Made by a program: the position numbers and the translations under genes. A stretch of DNA of 64,000 nt, from the NCBI RefSeq assembly GCF_036850765.1, contig NC_089491.1, forward strand, positions 186,971,520-187,035,519, in the 5' to 3' direction. Under the pieces are notes generated by a model, which did no database searches, had not been told where the DNA came from, and saw nothing but the letters and a program-made list of their open reading frames with translations. Positions 10,078 through 21,815 of the stretch are shown piece by piece (positions within the stretch are counted from its first letter, which is position 1; each line of letters begins with the position of its first letter). The DNA is from Saccopteryx bilineata (Eukaryota > Chordata > Mammalia > Chiroptera > Emballonuridae).

Positions 10078-11030
10078 CAGCGATTCTCAAAGTGTGTGCC
10101 AGGGTGCACTGGTGCACCCTAGAAGATTTCCAGATGTGTCCTATGGTATTCCAGAGAAATATGTGCCTGTTGGGGATCAAAAACCAACAGGGTTTTTGGA
10201 GTTGAGATTTTTGGAGGACAGAGTTGTGGGGAATTGGCTGTAAACTAACAGTCCGCCCAACCCCCCATCTCACTTGCCTGATTAGGTTGCAAAAGGCTGT
10301 TAAGCTGTGGTGCTGGATTGTTTACATTACCCCCATGTTCTCAGAAAGACAGGAGGCAAGTTTCTTCTATCCTTTGTTTGGTGTAAATTAAGATATTTTC
10401 CGATGGCTTTAGGCGACCCCTGTGTTTTGGTTGAGAACTGCTGCTATAAAAGAATATGTGGCAATATCTAAAACAGCTTTGAACATTTTACTACAATTTT
10501 CAATATCCTATTTATGTGAATTACGATTTTCTACCCTCAACACAATTAAGAGTAAAATGTGTTGAGGAGAGGAATTCTTCAATGTATTGACGAGGAAATG
10601 AGAGTTTGCCTTTCAAATATATGCCCAAACATTGAACAAATTGCTAGGACACATCAGGCTCATGTTTCTCATAAACACAAGAATGAAAAAATACATTTGC
10701 TCTGGGACCTGCCGAATTTACTAAATCTTACTAAGAATGTATCTATCTATATATAAAGATAACTTTTTTTGTCATTTTTTTTATTTTTTAACCCCTCTTA
10801 CAAATTCTAAAAAGCATAACTCAAAAAATGTAACATAAAATGTCAGAATAAATTTAATATTGTATTTATTTTGTTTAATTACCATAAAGCACGCTTGGAC
10901 TTTATATTTTTTTCTCTAATATTTGACTTAATTATTATAACATATTTCTCAGAAATTTGTATATAGTGCACCTACAGTTATTTGTAGGATTTTAAATGCA
11001 CCCCAACTTCAAAAAGTTTGAGAACCTATG
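10078..11030 (+). mobile_element. hAT DNA transposon, internally deleted, with transposase C-terminal remnant
   Basis: Terminal inverted repeats are CAGCGATTCTCAAAGTGTG at the left and, read in reverse, CATAGGTTCTCAAACTTTTT at the right. The 8-bp flanks TCCTATGT (10070-10077) and TCCTAAAT (11031-11038) match at 6 of 8 positions, as expected for a hAT target duplication. At about 10559-10680 a + strand frame contains DEEMRVCLSNICPNIEQ and QAHVSH, like the conserved C-terminus of Charlie/ZBED-type hAT transposases. The N-terminal and catalytic parts are missing. Confidence 0.7.
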
Positions 11031-11038
11031 TCCTAAAT

Positions 11039-11629
11039 GAGAGTGTCAGGTAATTTTACCTGGGGAGGGCTTTTTCTAGCAGACTGTCAATCTTTACAAC
11101 TGTTTTGAAAAGCTTCAAGTTTGGCTGTAAATTGAAGTCTAGGGCTGTGTGGGAAGGATTCCAGGCACTAGGAGATGATTGGTTATACTTGAAAAAGTGG
11201 AATGGATACTGAGGACCTACCCTAAATGGGATAAGGTGGACCCCTGCTTCACCTCCTTGCTGGAGATGGTACTTTAGGGTATGGAAAACATGCCAGTGCA
11301 TTTATAAACACAGTTGTATTCAGGCTTAAAGCGGAATTAAACTTCGTTCCTTAGAGTTGCATAGAATCTCTAACTACAGGCTTCACCATATTTTTGTTCA
11401 TTGTGTTCTCATTAGAGATCATCTTATAAAATGTTCTTAACATAACCAAGCAAGAGAATAAAAGGTCCTGAAAGTATCTGCTAGGTGAGAGAGAGTACTC
11501 CTACAGAAAGACGGGAAGCCCAGTCACTACATCCTCAGGTACCAGTATTGACGCTCAGAAGGTGTGGAGAGAGAGCTTGGAGGCTTCTCGGCAAGGACAT
11601 AGCAACCCCACCCCCACCTGAAATTCAGG
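11039..11629. other. Intergenic, no feature recognised
   Basis: Between a hAT element and a SINE. No motif, splice context or repeat wording that I recognise. Confidence 0.5.
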
Positions 11630-11640
11630 GAAGCTCAGGT

Positions 11641-11642
11641 AT

Positions 11643-11686
<44 letters not shown>

Positions 11687-12029
11687 TTTCATTTTTTACT
11701 TTTTACAGAGACAGAGAGAGAATCAGAGAGAGGGATAGACAGGGACAGACAGACAGGAACGAAGAGATGAGAAGCATCAATCATTAGTTTTTTGTTGCAC
11801 ATTGCGACACCTTAGTTGTTCATTGATTGCTTTCTCATATGTGCCTTGACCGTGGGCCTTCAGCAGAAGGAGAAACCCCTTGCTAGAGCCAGCGACCTTG
11901 GGTCCAAGCTGGTGAGCTTGTGCCCAAACCAGATGAGCCTGCGCTCAAGCTGGCGACCTCGGGGTCTCGAACCTGGGTCCTCGGCATCCCAGGTCATCAC
12001 TCTATCCACTGCGTCACCGCCTGGTCAGG
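11641..12029 (-). mobile_element. Bat tRNA-derived SINE, type B (VES-like)
   Basis: Antisense copy: (ATTT)n tail at 11641-11687, body with AGAAGCATCAATCATTAG and CAAGCTGGCGACCTCGGGG, head read in reverse as CCTGACCAGGCGGTGACGC. Target duplication GAAGCTCAGGT lies at 11630-11640 and 12032-12042. Short frames over it are SINE artefacts. Confidence 0.95.
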
Positions 12030-12042
12030 TAGAAGCTCAGGT

Positions 12043-12849
12043 CTTGCTGTGCTTCTGGGATTGGCCTGCCTGGAACTTGGGTGTAGCGACTGGGCTAGGC
12101 ACCCTTAGGCTGCGAAGCAGGGAGGCTGACTCAAAGCCTCTTTTCACAAGAGGAATAAAAGGTGCCCATGCTTTGGTGGCCAGTGCAGGCTTCTATAGCA
12201 CATTAGAGGCAAAGGGCTCTGCCAGTTCGGCCTGTAGGCCCACAGAGACTCAGAGATTTGCTCAAGGACCACAAGCAGCGTCAAACAATCTAGCAGTGTC
12301 AGGCTCACAGGTGCAAAAAAATAATGTGAGTTCTTTTCTTTTTAAGGTTGGTAACAAGGGGCTGGAAGGCTTCCTTGCGGCCCCTCACTTTCATGCCTGG
12401 GTTCTCATGCCATGGCTACAGTTGTAAAATGTGAGTGATTTCTCCCCAGCCTCCCTCCTTGTCGTTACTTGGTCTCAGAACACTTCCAGACAAAACAAAA
12501 TGAAAGTACTGCCAATCTTATAGAACGTTATAAGCTACCTGATTATAAAGAGCTGGAAAGGTCGAACTTTGACATGGTGCTACTGACATCTCCTCAGAAT
12601 AGCAGCCTGGACCTCCAGAAGTAGAAGGAAGAATGGTCCAATACACTCTACAATAACTTGAAAAACTGTTTACCTTTATTCTGAATGAAATTTACACTTA
12701 CCGAAAGAAAACAAGTAAGAAAATTTTTTAAAAAATCACCATTCTAATCAGAAAGGCTTAAAAATACTGTGTGCCCTTCAGGTTTATATAGGTCATACAT
12801 GTATAAATATACATTTAATTAATTAAATATAAAAATATAACATTTTAAA
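12043..12849. other. Intergenic, no feature recognised
   Basis: Mixed composition with no recognisable gene or repeat up to the start of an old L1 fragment. Confidence 0.45.
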
Positions 12850-14150
12850 ATCTGAGGTGAGAGTCACATAAAATTAACCATGTTACAGTGACAATTCAGT
12901 GGTACTGAGTACCTTTACTATGTTGTGCAACCACCACCTCTATCTAGTTTCAAACATTTAAATACCCCCAAAGGCAACCATACCCATGAAGCCCCCACAC
13001 CCCCAGCCCTTGGCAACACCAGTCTTCATCATCTCTATGGATTTACCTGTTCTGGATATTTCACATAAATGGAATCACACAATATGTGGTCTTTGTATCT
13101 GGCTTCTTTTACTCAGCAACATGTTTTCAAAGTTCATCCACATTGTACTATATGTCAATGCTTCATTCCATTTTATGGCTGAATAATATTCCATTGTGTA
13201 TATATGTCACAATTCATTTATCCACTCATCCATTGATGGACAGTTGGCTGGTTGCCCCCTTTTGACTATTGTGACGAGTGCTGCTATGAACATGCCTGTA
13301 CATATAGTTGGATCACCATTTTCAATTCTTTAGGGGGTATATACCTATGAGTGGAATTGCTGGATCAGACAATAATTCTGTTTAATTTTTCAAGAGATCA
13401 CCAAAATCATTTTACATTCCCACAGCAATGTATATACATTCCAATTTCTTCACATCATCATCACTTCCTATTTCCATTAAAAATAATATTAATAGCTGTC
13501 CCAGTGGGTATGAAGTAGTATCTCATTGTGGTTTTGATTTACATTTCCCTAAGGACTAGTGAAACTGAGATTCTTCTTTTTTTTATTTATTTTTTTATTT
13601 TTTCTGAAGTGAGAAGCAGGGAGGGGGAGAGGAGGGTGGCAGACAGACAACAGACACTCCACATGCAACCGACCAGGATCCACCCGGCATGCCCACTAGG
13701 GGTGATGCTTGGCCCCTCTGGGGAGTTGCTCTGCTGCAATCTGAGCCATTCTAGAGCCTGAGGCAGAGGCCATGGAGGCATCCTCAGTGCCCAGGACAAC
13801 TTTGCTCCAATGGAGCCTTGGTTGCGGTAGGGGAAGAGAGAGAGAGAAAGAAAAGGGGGAAGGGGGGAGAAGCAGATAGGTGCTTCTCCTGTGTGCCCTG
13901 GTAGAGAATTGAACCTGGGACTTCCACACACCAGGCAGACACTCTACCACTGAGCCAACCGACCAGGGCTGAGATTCTTTTTGTGTGTTTTTTTGCCATT
14001 TGTATATCTTCTTTGGAGGAATGTCTAACATGAGTCCTTTGCCCACCTTTAAATTGGATTTTCTTTGGGCTGTATATATATTTGTTTAGCAAAAATGGCA
14101 ATATATTTATAAACATTCTAATTGTAAGGAATTTTTTTCGGCTTAACAGC
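12850..14150 (-). mobile_element. Old LINE-1 3' UTR, antisense, split by a SINE
   Basis: Antisense L1M-type 3' UTR wording throughout: ATAAATGGAATCACACAAT, AATATTCCATTGTGTATAT, TGAGTGGAATTGCTGGATC, GTAGTATCTCATTGTGG. It resumes after 13979 with TTTGCCATTTGTATATCTTC. No ORF2 coding content remains. The SINE at 13576-13968 divides it. Confidence 0.85.
13576..13968 (-). mobile_element. Bat SINE type A inserted in old LINE-1
   Basis: Antisense copy ending in the reversed head GAGCCAACCGACCAGGG. An 11-nt target duplication CTGAGATTCTT at 13565-13575 and 13969-13979 shows clean insertion into L1 DNA. Confidence 0.95.
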
Positions 14151-14185
14151 CTTCCTTAAACAAGTTTATATCATCACATATTCTT

Positions 14186-14554
14186 TTTTTAAAATTTATT
14201 TTTATTTATTTATTTATTTATTTATCAATATTTTTACAGGGACAGAGAGAGTCAGAGAGAGGGATAGATAGCGACAGACAGACAGGAAGGGAGAGAGATG
14301 AGAAGCATCAATCATCAGTTTTTCATTGTGACACCTTAGTTTTTCATTGATTGCTTTCTCCTATGTGCCTTGACCGCGGGCCTTCAGCAGATCGAGTAAA
14401 CTCTTGCTCAAGCCAGCGACCTTGGATCCAAGCTGGTGAACTTTAGCTCAAACCAGATGAGCCCATGCTCAAGCTGGCGACCTCGGGGTCTCGAACCTGG
14501 GTCCTCTGCATCCCAGTCCAATGCTCTATCCACTGCACCACTGCCTGGTCAGGC
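14186..14554 (-). mobile_element. Bat SINE type B
   Basis: Antisense copy with (TTTA)n tail and reversed head ending CACTGCCTGGTCAGG. Target duplication CATCACATATTCTT lies at 14172-14185 and 14555-14568. Confidence 0.95.
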
Positions 14555-14568
14555 CATCACATATTCTT

Positions 14569-15042
14569 ATTCGGCACTATATTATTTTCAATGCCTGCAT
14601 GGTAGTCCACTGGATGAATATAAAATACCATCCCATGTTATTAGACATTTAAACAGATTCTTAGTTTTTACTATTATGACATGTATAAGGCTAAGATGAC
14701 TATCCTTTCCTTCTACCCATACCCTTGTGCCCATGATCGTTTTGTTAGGTTACAAATATGAGCCAAATTTGGTTTTCCCACACTGGCTTCAAAACGTTTT
14801 CATCCAAATGTCATAACTTTTTAGATTGTTCAGATAATTTTGCATATAAGGGACAGAGAGTAGGGACATGGTTTCTAAGATTTTATAAAGGTTCAAGCCT
14901 ACAGCATTGGGGGGAACTGTGAAAATGGTAAACCTTCAGAAGCAAGCAGATGAGAAGTCTGAAAAACCTGGAGAGCCATTGGGTTGAAATGTCTATTTCT
15001 CTTTATATTTCTCTTATTTTACTACTTTTCAGAATGGAGATA
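14569..15042. other. Intergenic, possible L1 3' UTR relic at the start
   Basis: The first 150 bp (ATTTTCAATGCCTGCATGGTAG and following) resembles decayed antisense L1 3' UTR. Nothing recognised in the remainder. Confidence 0.4.
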
Positions 15043-15054
15043 AAAAGAGCTTTT

Positions 15055-15414
15055 TTAAAAAAATTATTTTTATTTATTTTATTTTTTTACAGAGACAGAG
15101 AGAGGGTCAGAGTGAGGAATAGACAAGGACAGACAGACAGGAACAGAGAGATGAGAAGCATCAATCATTAGGTTTTTGTTGTGCATTGCGACACCTTAGT
15201 TGTTCATTGATTGCTTTCTCATTTGTGTCTTGACCATAAGCCTTCAGCAGACCGAGTAACCCCTTGCTTGAGCCAGTGACCTTGGGTCCAAGCTGGTGAA
15301 TTTTTCCTCAAACCAGATGAGCCCACACTCAAGCTGGCGACCTCGGGGTCTTGAACATAGGTCTTCCGCATCCCAGTCTGACGCTCTATCCACTGCGCCA
15401 CCGCCTGGTCAGGC
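15055..15414 (-). mobile_element. Bat SINE type B
   Basis: Antisense copy with A/T-rich tail and reversed head CACTGCGCCACCGCCTGGTC. Target duplication AAAAGAGCTTTT lies at 15043-15054 and 15415-15426. Little diverged, so relatively recent. Confidence 0.95.
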
Positions 15415-15426
15415 AAAAGAGCTTTT

Positions 15427-16003
15427 ATATTCAAGCGATTGCAGAACTTCAAAAGAGAATGTGTACAAGTGGAATGAATGAAAAAAAACTGAAAAATTTG
15501 CAAAAGTATTATAGCTTTCTTGATTTTCACTTCATTGTATCACTGTTCTTATAATTATATGTTTCAAAATCTATTAGTCATTTGTACCAGAATTTTTTTC
15601 TTAAGATAAGTTAGCTGTATTTTTGCATATAATTTAAGGATATGACATAGATCAATAGTTCTGGGGAGCACATATTTTCTTTAATGGTGACCAACAAGTC
15701 AAAATGAATTTAGGTTAATTATAAAAACTTACCTTCTAGTCATTTCCATAGGACTCAATATTTCATTCACTGATGAGCTTGAATTTTACACTATAGAGAG
15801 CACAGCTGAATTTCATGTTTCTTTTAAAAACCTAAATTTTAGAGGTCAACATTGCAAAATTTTGTAATTAATTTATATGTTAAGCTTCTCAGATAATTAT
15901 ATAATGGACCATTAAAAATAATATTTATTTTTTAAAATTAGAGATATGTCATTGTATAACATTCTATTTCTATTATATATAATAGATAGCTGTATCTATT
16001 ATA
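15427..16003. other. AT-rich intergenic DNA, nothing recognised
   Basis: Very AT-rich with no repeat or coding signature that I can support. Confidence 0.5.
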
Positions 16004-16019
16004 AATACTTGAAAGTTTT

Positions 16020-16426
16020 TTTGTTGTTGTTGTTGTTTTTTGTATTTTTCTGAAGCTGGAAATGGGAAGAGACAGTCAGACAGACTCCCGCATGCGCCCG
16101 ACCGGGATCCACCCGGCACGCCCACCAGGGGGCGACGCTCTGCCCACCAGGGGGCGATGCTCTGCCCCTCCAGGGCATCGCTCTGTCACGACCAGAGCCA
16201 CTCTAGCGCCTGGGGCAGAGGCCAAGGAGCCATCCCCAGCGCCCGGGCCATCTTTGCTCCAATGGAGCCTTGGTTGAGGGAGGTGAAGAGAGAGACAGAG
16301 AGGAAGGAGAGGGGGAGGGGTGGAGAAGCAGATAGGCGCTTCTCCTGTGTGCCCTGGCCGGAAATCGAACCCGGGACTTCTGCATGCCAGGCCGACGCTC
16401 TACCACTGAGCCAACCGGCCAGGGCC
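16020..16426 (-). mobile_element. Bat SINE type A, young copy
   Basis: Antisense copy close to what I take as the family consensus (GTTGTTGTTGTTG tail, CATGCGCCCGACCGGGATCC, head GAGCCAACCGGCCAGGGCC). It carries a duplicated CCACCAGGGGGCGA unit (about 16124-16156). Target duplication AATACTTGAA(A/G)GTTTT lies at 16004-16019 and 16427-16442. Confidence 0.95.
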
Positions 16427-16442
16427 AATACTTGAAGGTTTT

Positions 16443-18673
16443 GAAAAATTAAATGTTAAGGTCTTGAGGGTTTAAGAATTGTGGTTAAAAATCAACTGAC
16501 GTGGGAAAAACCCAACAGAGATGTAGTTTATTTATTTTTGCTATGTCTTCATTTTTAGGCTAAATCTATTTTTTTTCTCATTTTTATGACCAAGCAGCCT
16601 TAGTAGGTTATTGCTAATAATAATGTTTTAAAAACCTCACTAATCATTTCCAGTTTGTTTTATTATATATTCCTCTTTTTTAAAGTGGGAAAATTATTTA
16701 AAAGCCACTGGTACAAACAGAAATTAATATCCAAATATATCTTGAGTAGTGTTCATGACTCCACCATCAAATAGAATGAAAGGATAAAAAAAAAAAGAAT
16801 AAAATGAACTCTCATGTCAGAATATGGGACTTGACTTCTCTGTAGACCAGGAGAAAAACGTGTGATGAATGCATAGAGTCTGTGACATGTATGAGAGTTT
16901 GGGGATGTTCTAGTTTGCTTTGGGAAGTGTGGACAACACCAAGGCCAGGGATGATGGCCAGAGCAGTCAGGAGGATAACAGGCCCTCAGCTCCAGCAGAA
17001 GCTCCTGTATAACCAAAGATGAAGGGCCCATTTTAGGGAAGACTTTTCACCAGTGTTAACGAATCTTTGATTGGTGGGACCTGAGTGCTCAATTGAAGCA
17101 CTTCCTTCGAAATGAAGCAGTCCCTTTGGAATCACATACCAGGGAAAAAGACTCTGAAAGCATTTTTCTAGAGATAGGCAACCTGCCGCAGGTTTGGCGT
17201 GTTGTGATTTTGCTACAGTAGACTTACAAGGAGTAGCTTCTGATAATTTTCAGAAATACTAAGAAATTCCTAAAACTGTTATTCTTCCTCCTAAGAGCTC
17301 AGGAATGTGGGTCACCTTAAGTTTCTGGTCTTTTCAATTCCAGGGAGGAAGGCAGTGAGGTACGTAATGAACATTGTCAGATGACAGTCATCTTCTTATC
17401 ATCTACTCTGCATTCTTTCCCAGGACCCAATTTTAGCTAAAAAAAAAAAAAAAAAATAATAATAATAATAATAATAACAACAACCATCTGGTAGAACTTC
17501 TGAGAGTTAAGAGGCCTGAGGAAGATTAATTATAAAGGATAAACTAGTAAAATATACTCATGATAAAGCTGATCAAAATAATGGGTGAAATCTAAGTTTA
17601 TACCTAGCACAAACAAATCTTTCAATGTTTTGTAAAAGTTTTACTGATCAAAATGCGGTTGCTCCAAGTACCTGCTATTGTCCCATTCAGTATATGTAGC
17701 TGTTGCTTCACTACCTTAAGCTGTAGCATGACTTCTAACATAGAAATCATCAAACAGGGCACTCACTCAAATGTCTTTCTTCCTTGAGAGTCCAAGGTAT
17801 GAAAGTACCCCTCAGGTAACAATTTGTCTCCTGATCAATAAATTCTGTGATGAGGCCAACCCCAGACTCTCCCTCTCTCTCAGGTAAGTTCTGCTGGTCA
17901 CTCCAAATCCTTCCTCTCTTGACCGAAATCTCCAGTGAAACAGGGTGCCTTCAGCCACTGAGGAAACCAGTCAGAACCTCAGCCACCTCTAGCGTCTGTG
18001 CACATCCCACATCTCTCTCCAGTGGGGCTGGGCAGGCCCCACCCCCAAGTTCTTTCCTAGTCTCCCCAGATCTGTAGGTAGTGCTGTTCCATTACCAGTC
18101 CCCTATCTCCAGGCTCATTATCTTCAAGACAAGTCCATTCACACAAATTTTTATTTTCCACTTTCTTTTAAGAAAAAGAGTCAAAATGCAATTCAAATTA
18201 CATGATTGTTTCCAACTCCGTTCAAATGATGTGGTAGTTTTTTTCCAGTAGGGCTGTCAGTTCCAGGGCAGCTGGGCTTGCTCCTGCATGTGACTGCTGG
18301 GGCACCTGGGCCTAAATAAGGCTTCCAGGAATGTATTCATTTTCTACTTCACAGAAAATTGCAAATTCCAACACTGAATAGGATACTAGTCATTTTTAGA
18401 AATTTAGTTTGACATACCCTACCACCCTGTTGTCTGGAGTAATGCTAGCAAAGAAATGGGGACATTTCATTATCATTATAGTAAAATAAGTTATGGACTC
18501 TGAAATCTTGGAAGGAATGGATACTAATGTACAGTGAATATCATATTTTTTTACAATGTCTCCAGATATGCATATCATTATCAGAAATAATTGTCACTTT
18601 TGACAAGCTTTTTTTTTCCCAGCTGATTTTTTTCTTGAGTATAAAATACTCAGGTTTAGAGAATATTTGTTTT
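16443..18673. other. Intergenic, no gene seen
   Basis: About 2.2 kb without a recognised mobile element apart from a small AAT microsatellite. No frame here has supporting splice or homology evidence. Confidence 0.5.
17439..17484 (+). repeat. A(n)/(AAT)n simple repeat
   Basis: An A-run passing into (AAT)n and then (AAC)n. It may be the decayed tail of a retroposon, but no body is visible next to it. Confidence 0.9.
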
Positions 18674-18868
18674 AGAGGATCTGTGGTGGTAGTGGGTAGA
18701 GCATCGACCTAAAACCCTGAGGTTACTGGTTCGAAAACCAGGGCTTGCCTGGTCAGGGCACATATGAAAAGCAGTCAATGAACAACTAAAGTAAAGCAAC
18801 TATGATCTTGCTCCCTCTCTCTAAAAATAAAAAAATCAATAAATAAAATCTTAAGAAAAAATAAAAAG
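18674..18868 (+). mobile_element. Bat SINE, short type C, diverged
   Basis: Head ATCTGTGGTGGTAGTGGGTAG, B box GGTTCGAAAACC, then GCCTGGTCAGGGCACATATG and an A-rich tail. It lacks the long body of types A and B. No clear target duplication. Confidence 0.75.
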
Positions 18869-21134
18869 ACTTCTTCAGTTCCATTAATGCATGAAGGTAA
18901 ATTTCAATGATGTCATTAAATCTTCCTTCATGAGTTGAATTCTTATTAAATACAACAGACTATGTTGGATCTGTCACTAAGTCAAATTTGTTGAATTGAC
19001 CAAATCTTTCTCAAATGTATTTTAATCAAGTTGTAGGTGGAAATCATCCTCCAAATGATTGTGCTCAAGGTTATATGATTGTGACTTTCTAATTACCCTG
19101 TAATTTAACCTTCTTTAGATGACATGAAGTTATTACATTAAACAATGACAGGTAATGACCATAAATACCACTAACTTTTTTTTAAGCCAGATAATACTGT
19201 GGACTAGAAAATATATAAAACCAGAAAGAATAAATTTCCTGACCCCAAGTAAATCCAGTTTCTCTCCACAGATTAAGCAGATGTCAAGTTGAGAAACCCA
19301 ACGAGTAGGGCATCCTGCTCCATTGGGATTCACTCACAAACCACCCAGCACCAGGCTCAGCTCTGGATGGAGACCCAGAGCCAAACAACGCAGACCAAGT
19401 GCCCGGCACCACGTTCAGCTTATAGTTTCCTGAGCTTACAGTTCTATGAAGAAGACAGTGATCAAGTCAACAAACACCTAAGAAAGATGATTTCAGATGC
19501 TGCCAAGGGCCCTGCACACATAAAACAGTCATGTGACAGAGGGTGAGTGACACAGGTGGGCTACGGAGGCAATCTGGAACAGGAAGTTCATTCATTTCCA
19601 AACTCTATTAGTACTTCTGCCCACTCACTCTGTTTCAGTTGGCGGGGACCTGTGGTGGCCGCTAACATTCAGAGGCTTCAGGGGCAGCCTAGCGTGGGGT
19701 CATTCCTCGGGACCCTTTCCGTGGTCCAGGCAGGCCCGCTCCCTGCTGTGTGTCTTACACCTTCCACGGGAGCTCTCAGGATGTGCAGGGCTGCAAATAG
19801 CACCGACAGCTGTGGCTAGAGGTGGCCTCTGGGAAGCTTGCCAGCGCCGCCGGGGCGGGGCCAGGCCGTCCGGACTCGGGGGCAGCCCAGCAAGCAGTCT
19901 TGGCGATTGGACGAGTGGAGCCAACGCACTCGTGCAGATCCCTCCTTGGCTTTGATTTCTGACTGCACACGTGGTGGTGTAAGGCAGGACAGTGGGTGCC
20001 CTGACGCGTTCCTGCGTGTCTCCGCGCGGCCTCTGAGGTTGCTTAGTACCAATAGTGACGTCTTTTGTACAAGGTGAAGGGGGACTGGACTCTGAGCAGA
20101 GCCGATTAACTCTCTGGGCCAGGGATCCAGGCCAGCCCTCTGTGTCGCTAGCCATGGCCCTTCCCTCAGCATTTGTTCAGTCTCTTTACCGCCTTAAAAT
20201 ATTTTCCTCCTGAGCTTTCTGCTAGTTCCAAGACTCACATGCTCCTTGGCCACATTCCTACACTGGAGAATGTAAGTATTATTTATAGAGCACCGTGGGA
20301 AATTTGTCTGTAAGGAAAAAGCCTAAAAGGGGATTAACACCCAGCCCCTGGTTCTGCCACACACAGAACAGGGCTGGGGTCAGCGGAGCACAGCCCCATT
20401 GCGTTCTCCCCAAAGGGAAGTGCAAGGGTGACATGGAGAAACAGCAGGGTCCTGCCCAGGGGCATCCCCCTTCTCCTGGGCTGATGTCCTTGTTCTGGTG
20501 TGTAGCTCCGCCTGGAGACGAGGGTCCCCGCCCCTGGCAGCACTGGGCTGGGGGCAGATGTTTCCACCCTTCTGGACCTACCCTTCCAGGACAGTGTGGG
20601 TTTGCTTCTTCTTGTGCCCTGCCTGGTGCTGGAGGGGAGCCCCAGTCCCTCTCGAGGCCAGTGTAGCCTGGCAGGGTGACTGTATGTCCAGTCTCAAGTG
20701 GTCAACTGCCTGGCAGGGTATAGGTGAGTGGTGCCTCAGAAGAAAAAGTGCTGTTCTGAGGGCAGTGTGCTGGCTAAGAACCACCAGTGAGGGGACTGGC
20801 CCAGATTCAGCTCTGACAGCTGTTGGCCTCATGCTCCAGAAGCTTATCTGGGCAGGTCTAGCTCCTCTCTCACTTCTACGTATGAAGGAGAGACAAGACC
20901 CAATTCAGAAATAAGGATACAGCGCCATAATTGCCACAGGTAACTGCTGCACATGACTGTGACTTTGTATTGTATTTTTATCTTTCTTTCTGTCTTCATT
21001 TTGTTTTGTGTTTCACCGTGCAACCAAAAATTGTTAAATGTTTAGAATCTAAATGTTAAGAATTGTGCTGGTGTTTAACACATGTTACTTAAGGGGCCTA
21101 TTTAAAACAAACACACATACAAACAAAAGCAACC
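18869..21134. other. Intergenic, no gene seen
   Basis: GC content rises between 19.6 and 20.9 kb without forming a clear CpG island. Frames of 100-150 codons here lack any motif or conserved domain that I can identify. One 34-bp segment (20300-20333) recurs exactly at 21189-21222. Confidence 0.45.
20300..20333 (+). repeat. 34-bp segment duplicated at 21189-21222
   Basis: Identical in the same orientation to a block inserted in the antisense LTR 0.85 kb downstream. It starts AAATTTGTCTGTAAGG and ends CCTAAAAGGGGA. Confidence 0.9.
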
Positions 21135-21500
21135 TGTAATGCCAGTGGCCAAGGCCAGGCAAGTCCACACTGGATTTGGGCAGATGGAAAATTTGTCTGT
21201 AAGGAAAAAGCCTAAAAGGGGAAAAACCACGGAGCTGGAAAAGCGTTGACCCATTTCATTTAATAAAATCTCACAACAGCTGACAAGCACACAGGCAGGG
21301 AAACCGCCTCTCAGGCAAACAAACAGCAAAATGGCCCCTCACAGAGGCGGGCAGGCAACCCGCAATCCCCCATCTCTCTTCTCTCTCAACTGCAAGCACC
21401 TGTAGCCTTATACAGGCCATACACACATGGTGCAGCCACGCACTCACGTACCAATCAGGCAGAGTGCCTGTAGCCAGTAACCCTGTAAGCAAGCCTAACA
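21135..21500 (-). mobile_element. LTR of an endogenous retrovirus-like element, antisense arm
   Basis: Reverse complement of the LTR at 21816-22152, with shared termini TGTTAGG...ATTACA, a TATA-like stretch (GTATAAGGCT in the sense LTR) and an ATTAAA signal. This copy is about 30 bp longer because of a 34-bp insertion at 21189-21222. No internal retroviral coding region accompanies it. Confidence 0.65.
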
Positions 21501-21536
21501 CAGGTGTCCCACAATACGTTACCACAGTAGTCATAT

Positions 21537-21800
21537 TACTTAATTCCATCCTATACATTTGCTAACCTGGATGTTAAATAAAAATGCTGATCATTTTGGA
21601 TGAATTTAACCAATATATTTAGTAAAAAAAGTTGCTTTCTCAAGTTCCTATAGCTGCAACCTAAAAGAAACTGAATTTGTGGGGGACCAACTAGAATTTT
21701 CAGTGTAACATAGGTTGGAACTGACTACAGGAGTACACATCACTTAATTCCATCCTGAACATTTGCTAACCAACTGGATGTTAAATCAAAATGTTGGCCG
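21537..21800 (+). repeat. Pair of about 60-bp direct repeats between two LTR arms
   Basis: The unit beginning ACTTAATTCCATCCT and continuing ACATTTGCTAACC occurs at 21538-21597 and 21742-21801 in the same orientation, although the LTRs outside the pair are inverted relative to each other. About 145 bp of unrecognised sequence separates the units. Confidence 0.8.
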
Positions 21801-21815
21801 TTTGTGGAGCTGCTG

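Noticed and set aside
19700..20155. Overlapping minus-strand frames of 118-151 codons in a GC-richer region
   Set aside because: No domain, no splice-supported structure, several overlapping frames of similar length; compatible with chance.
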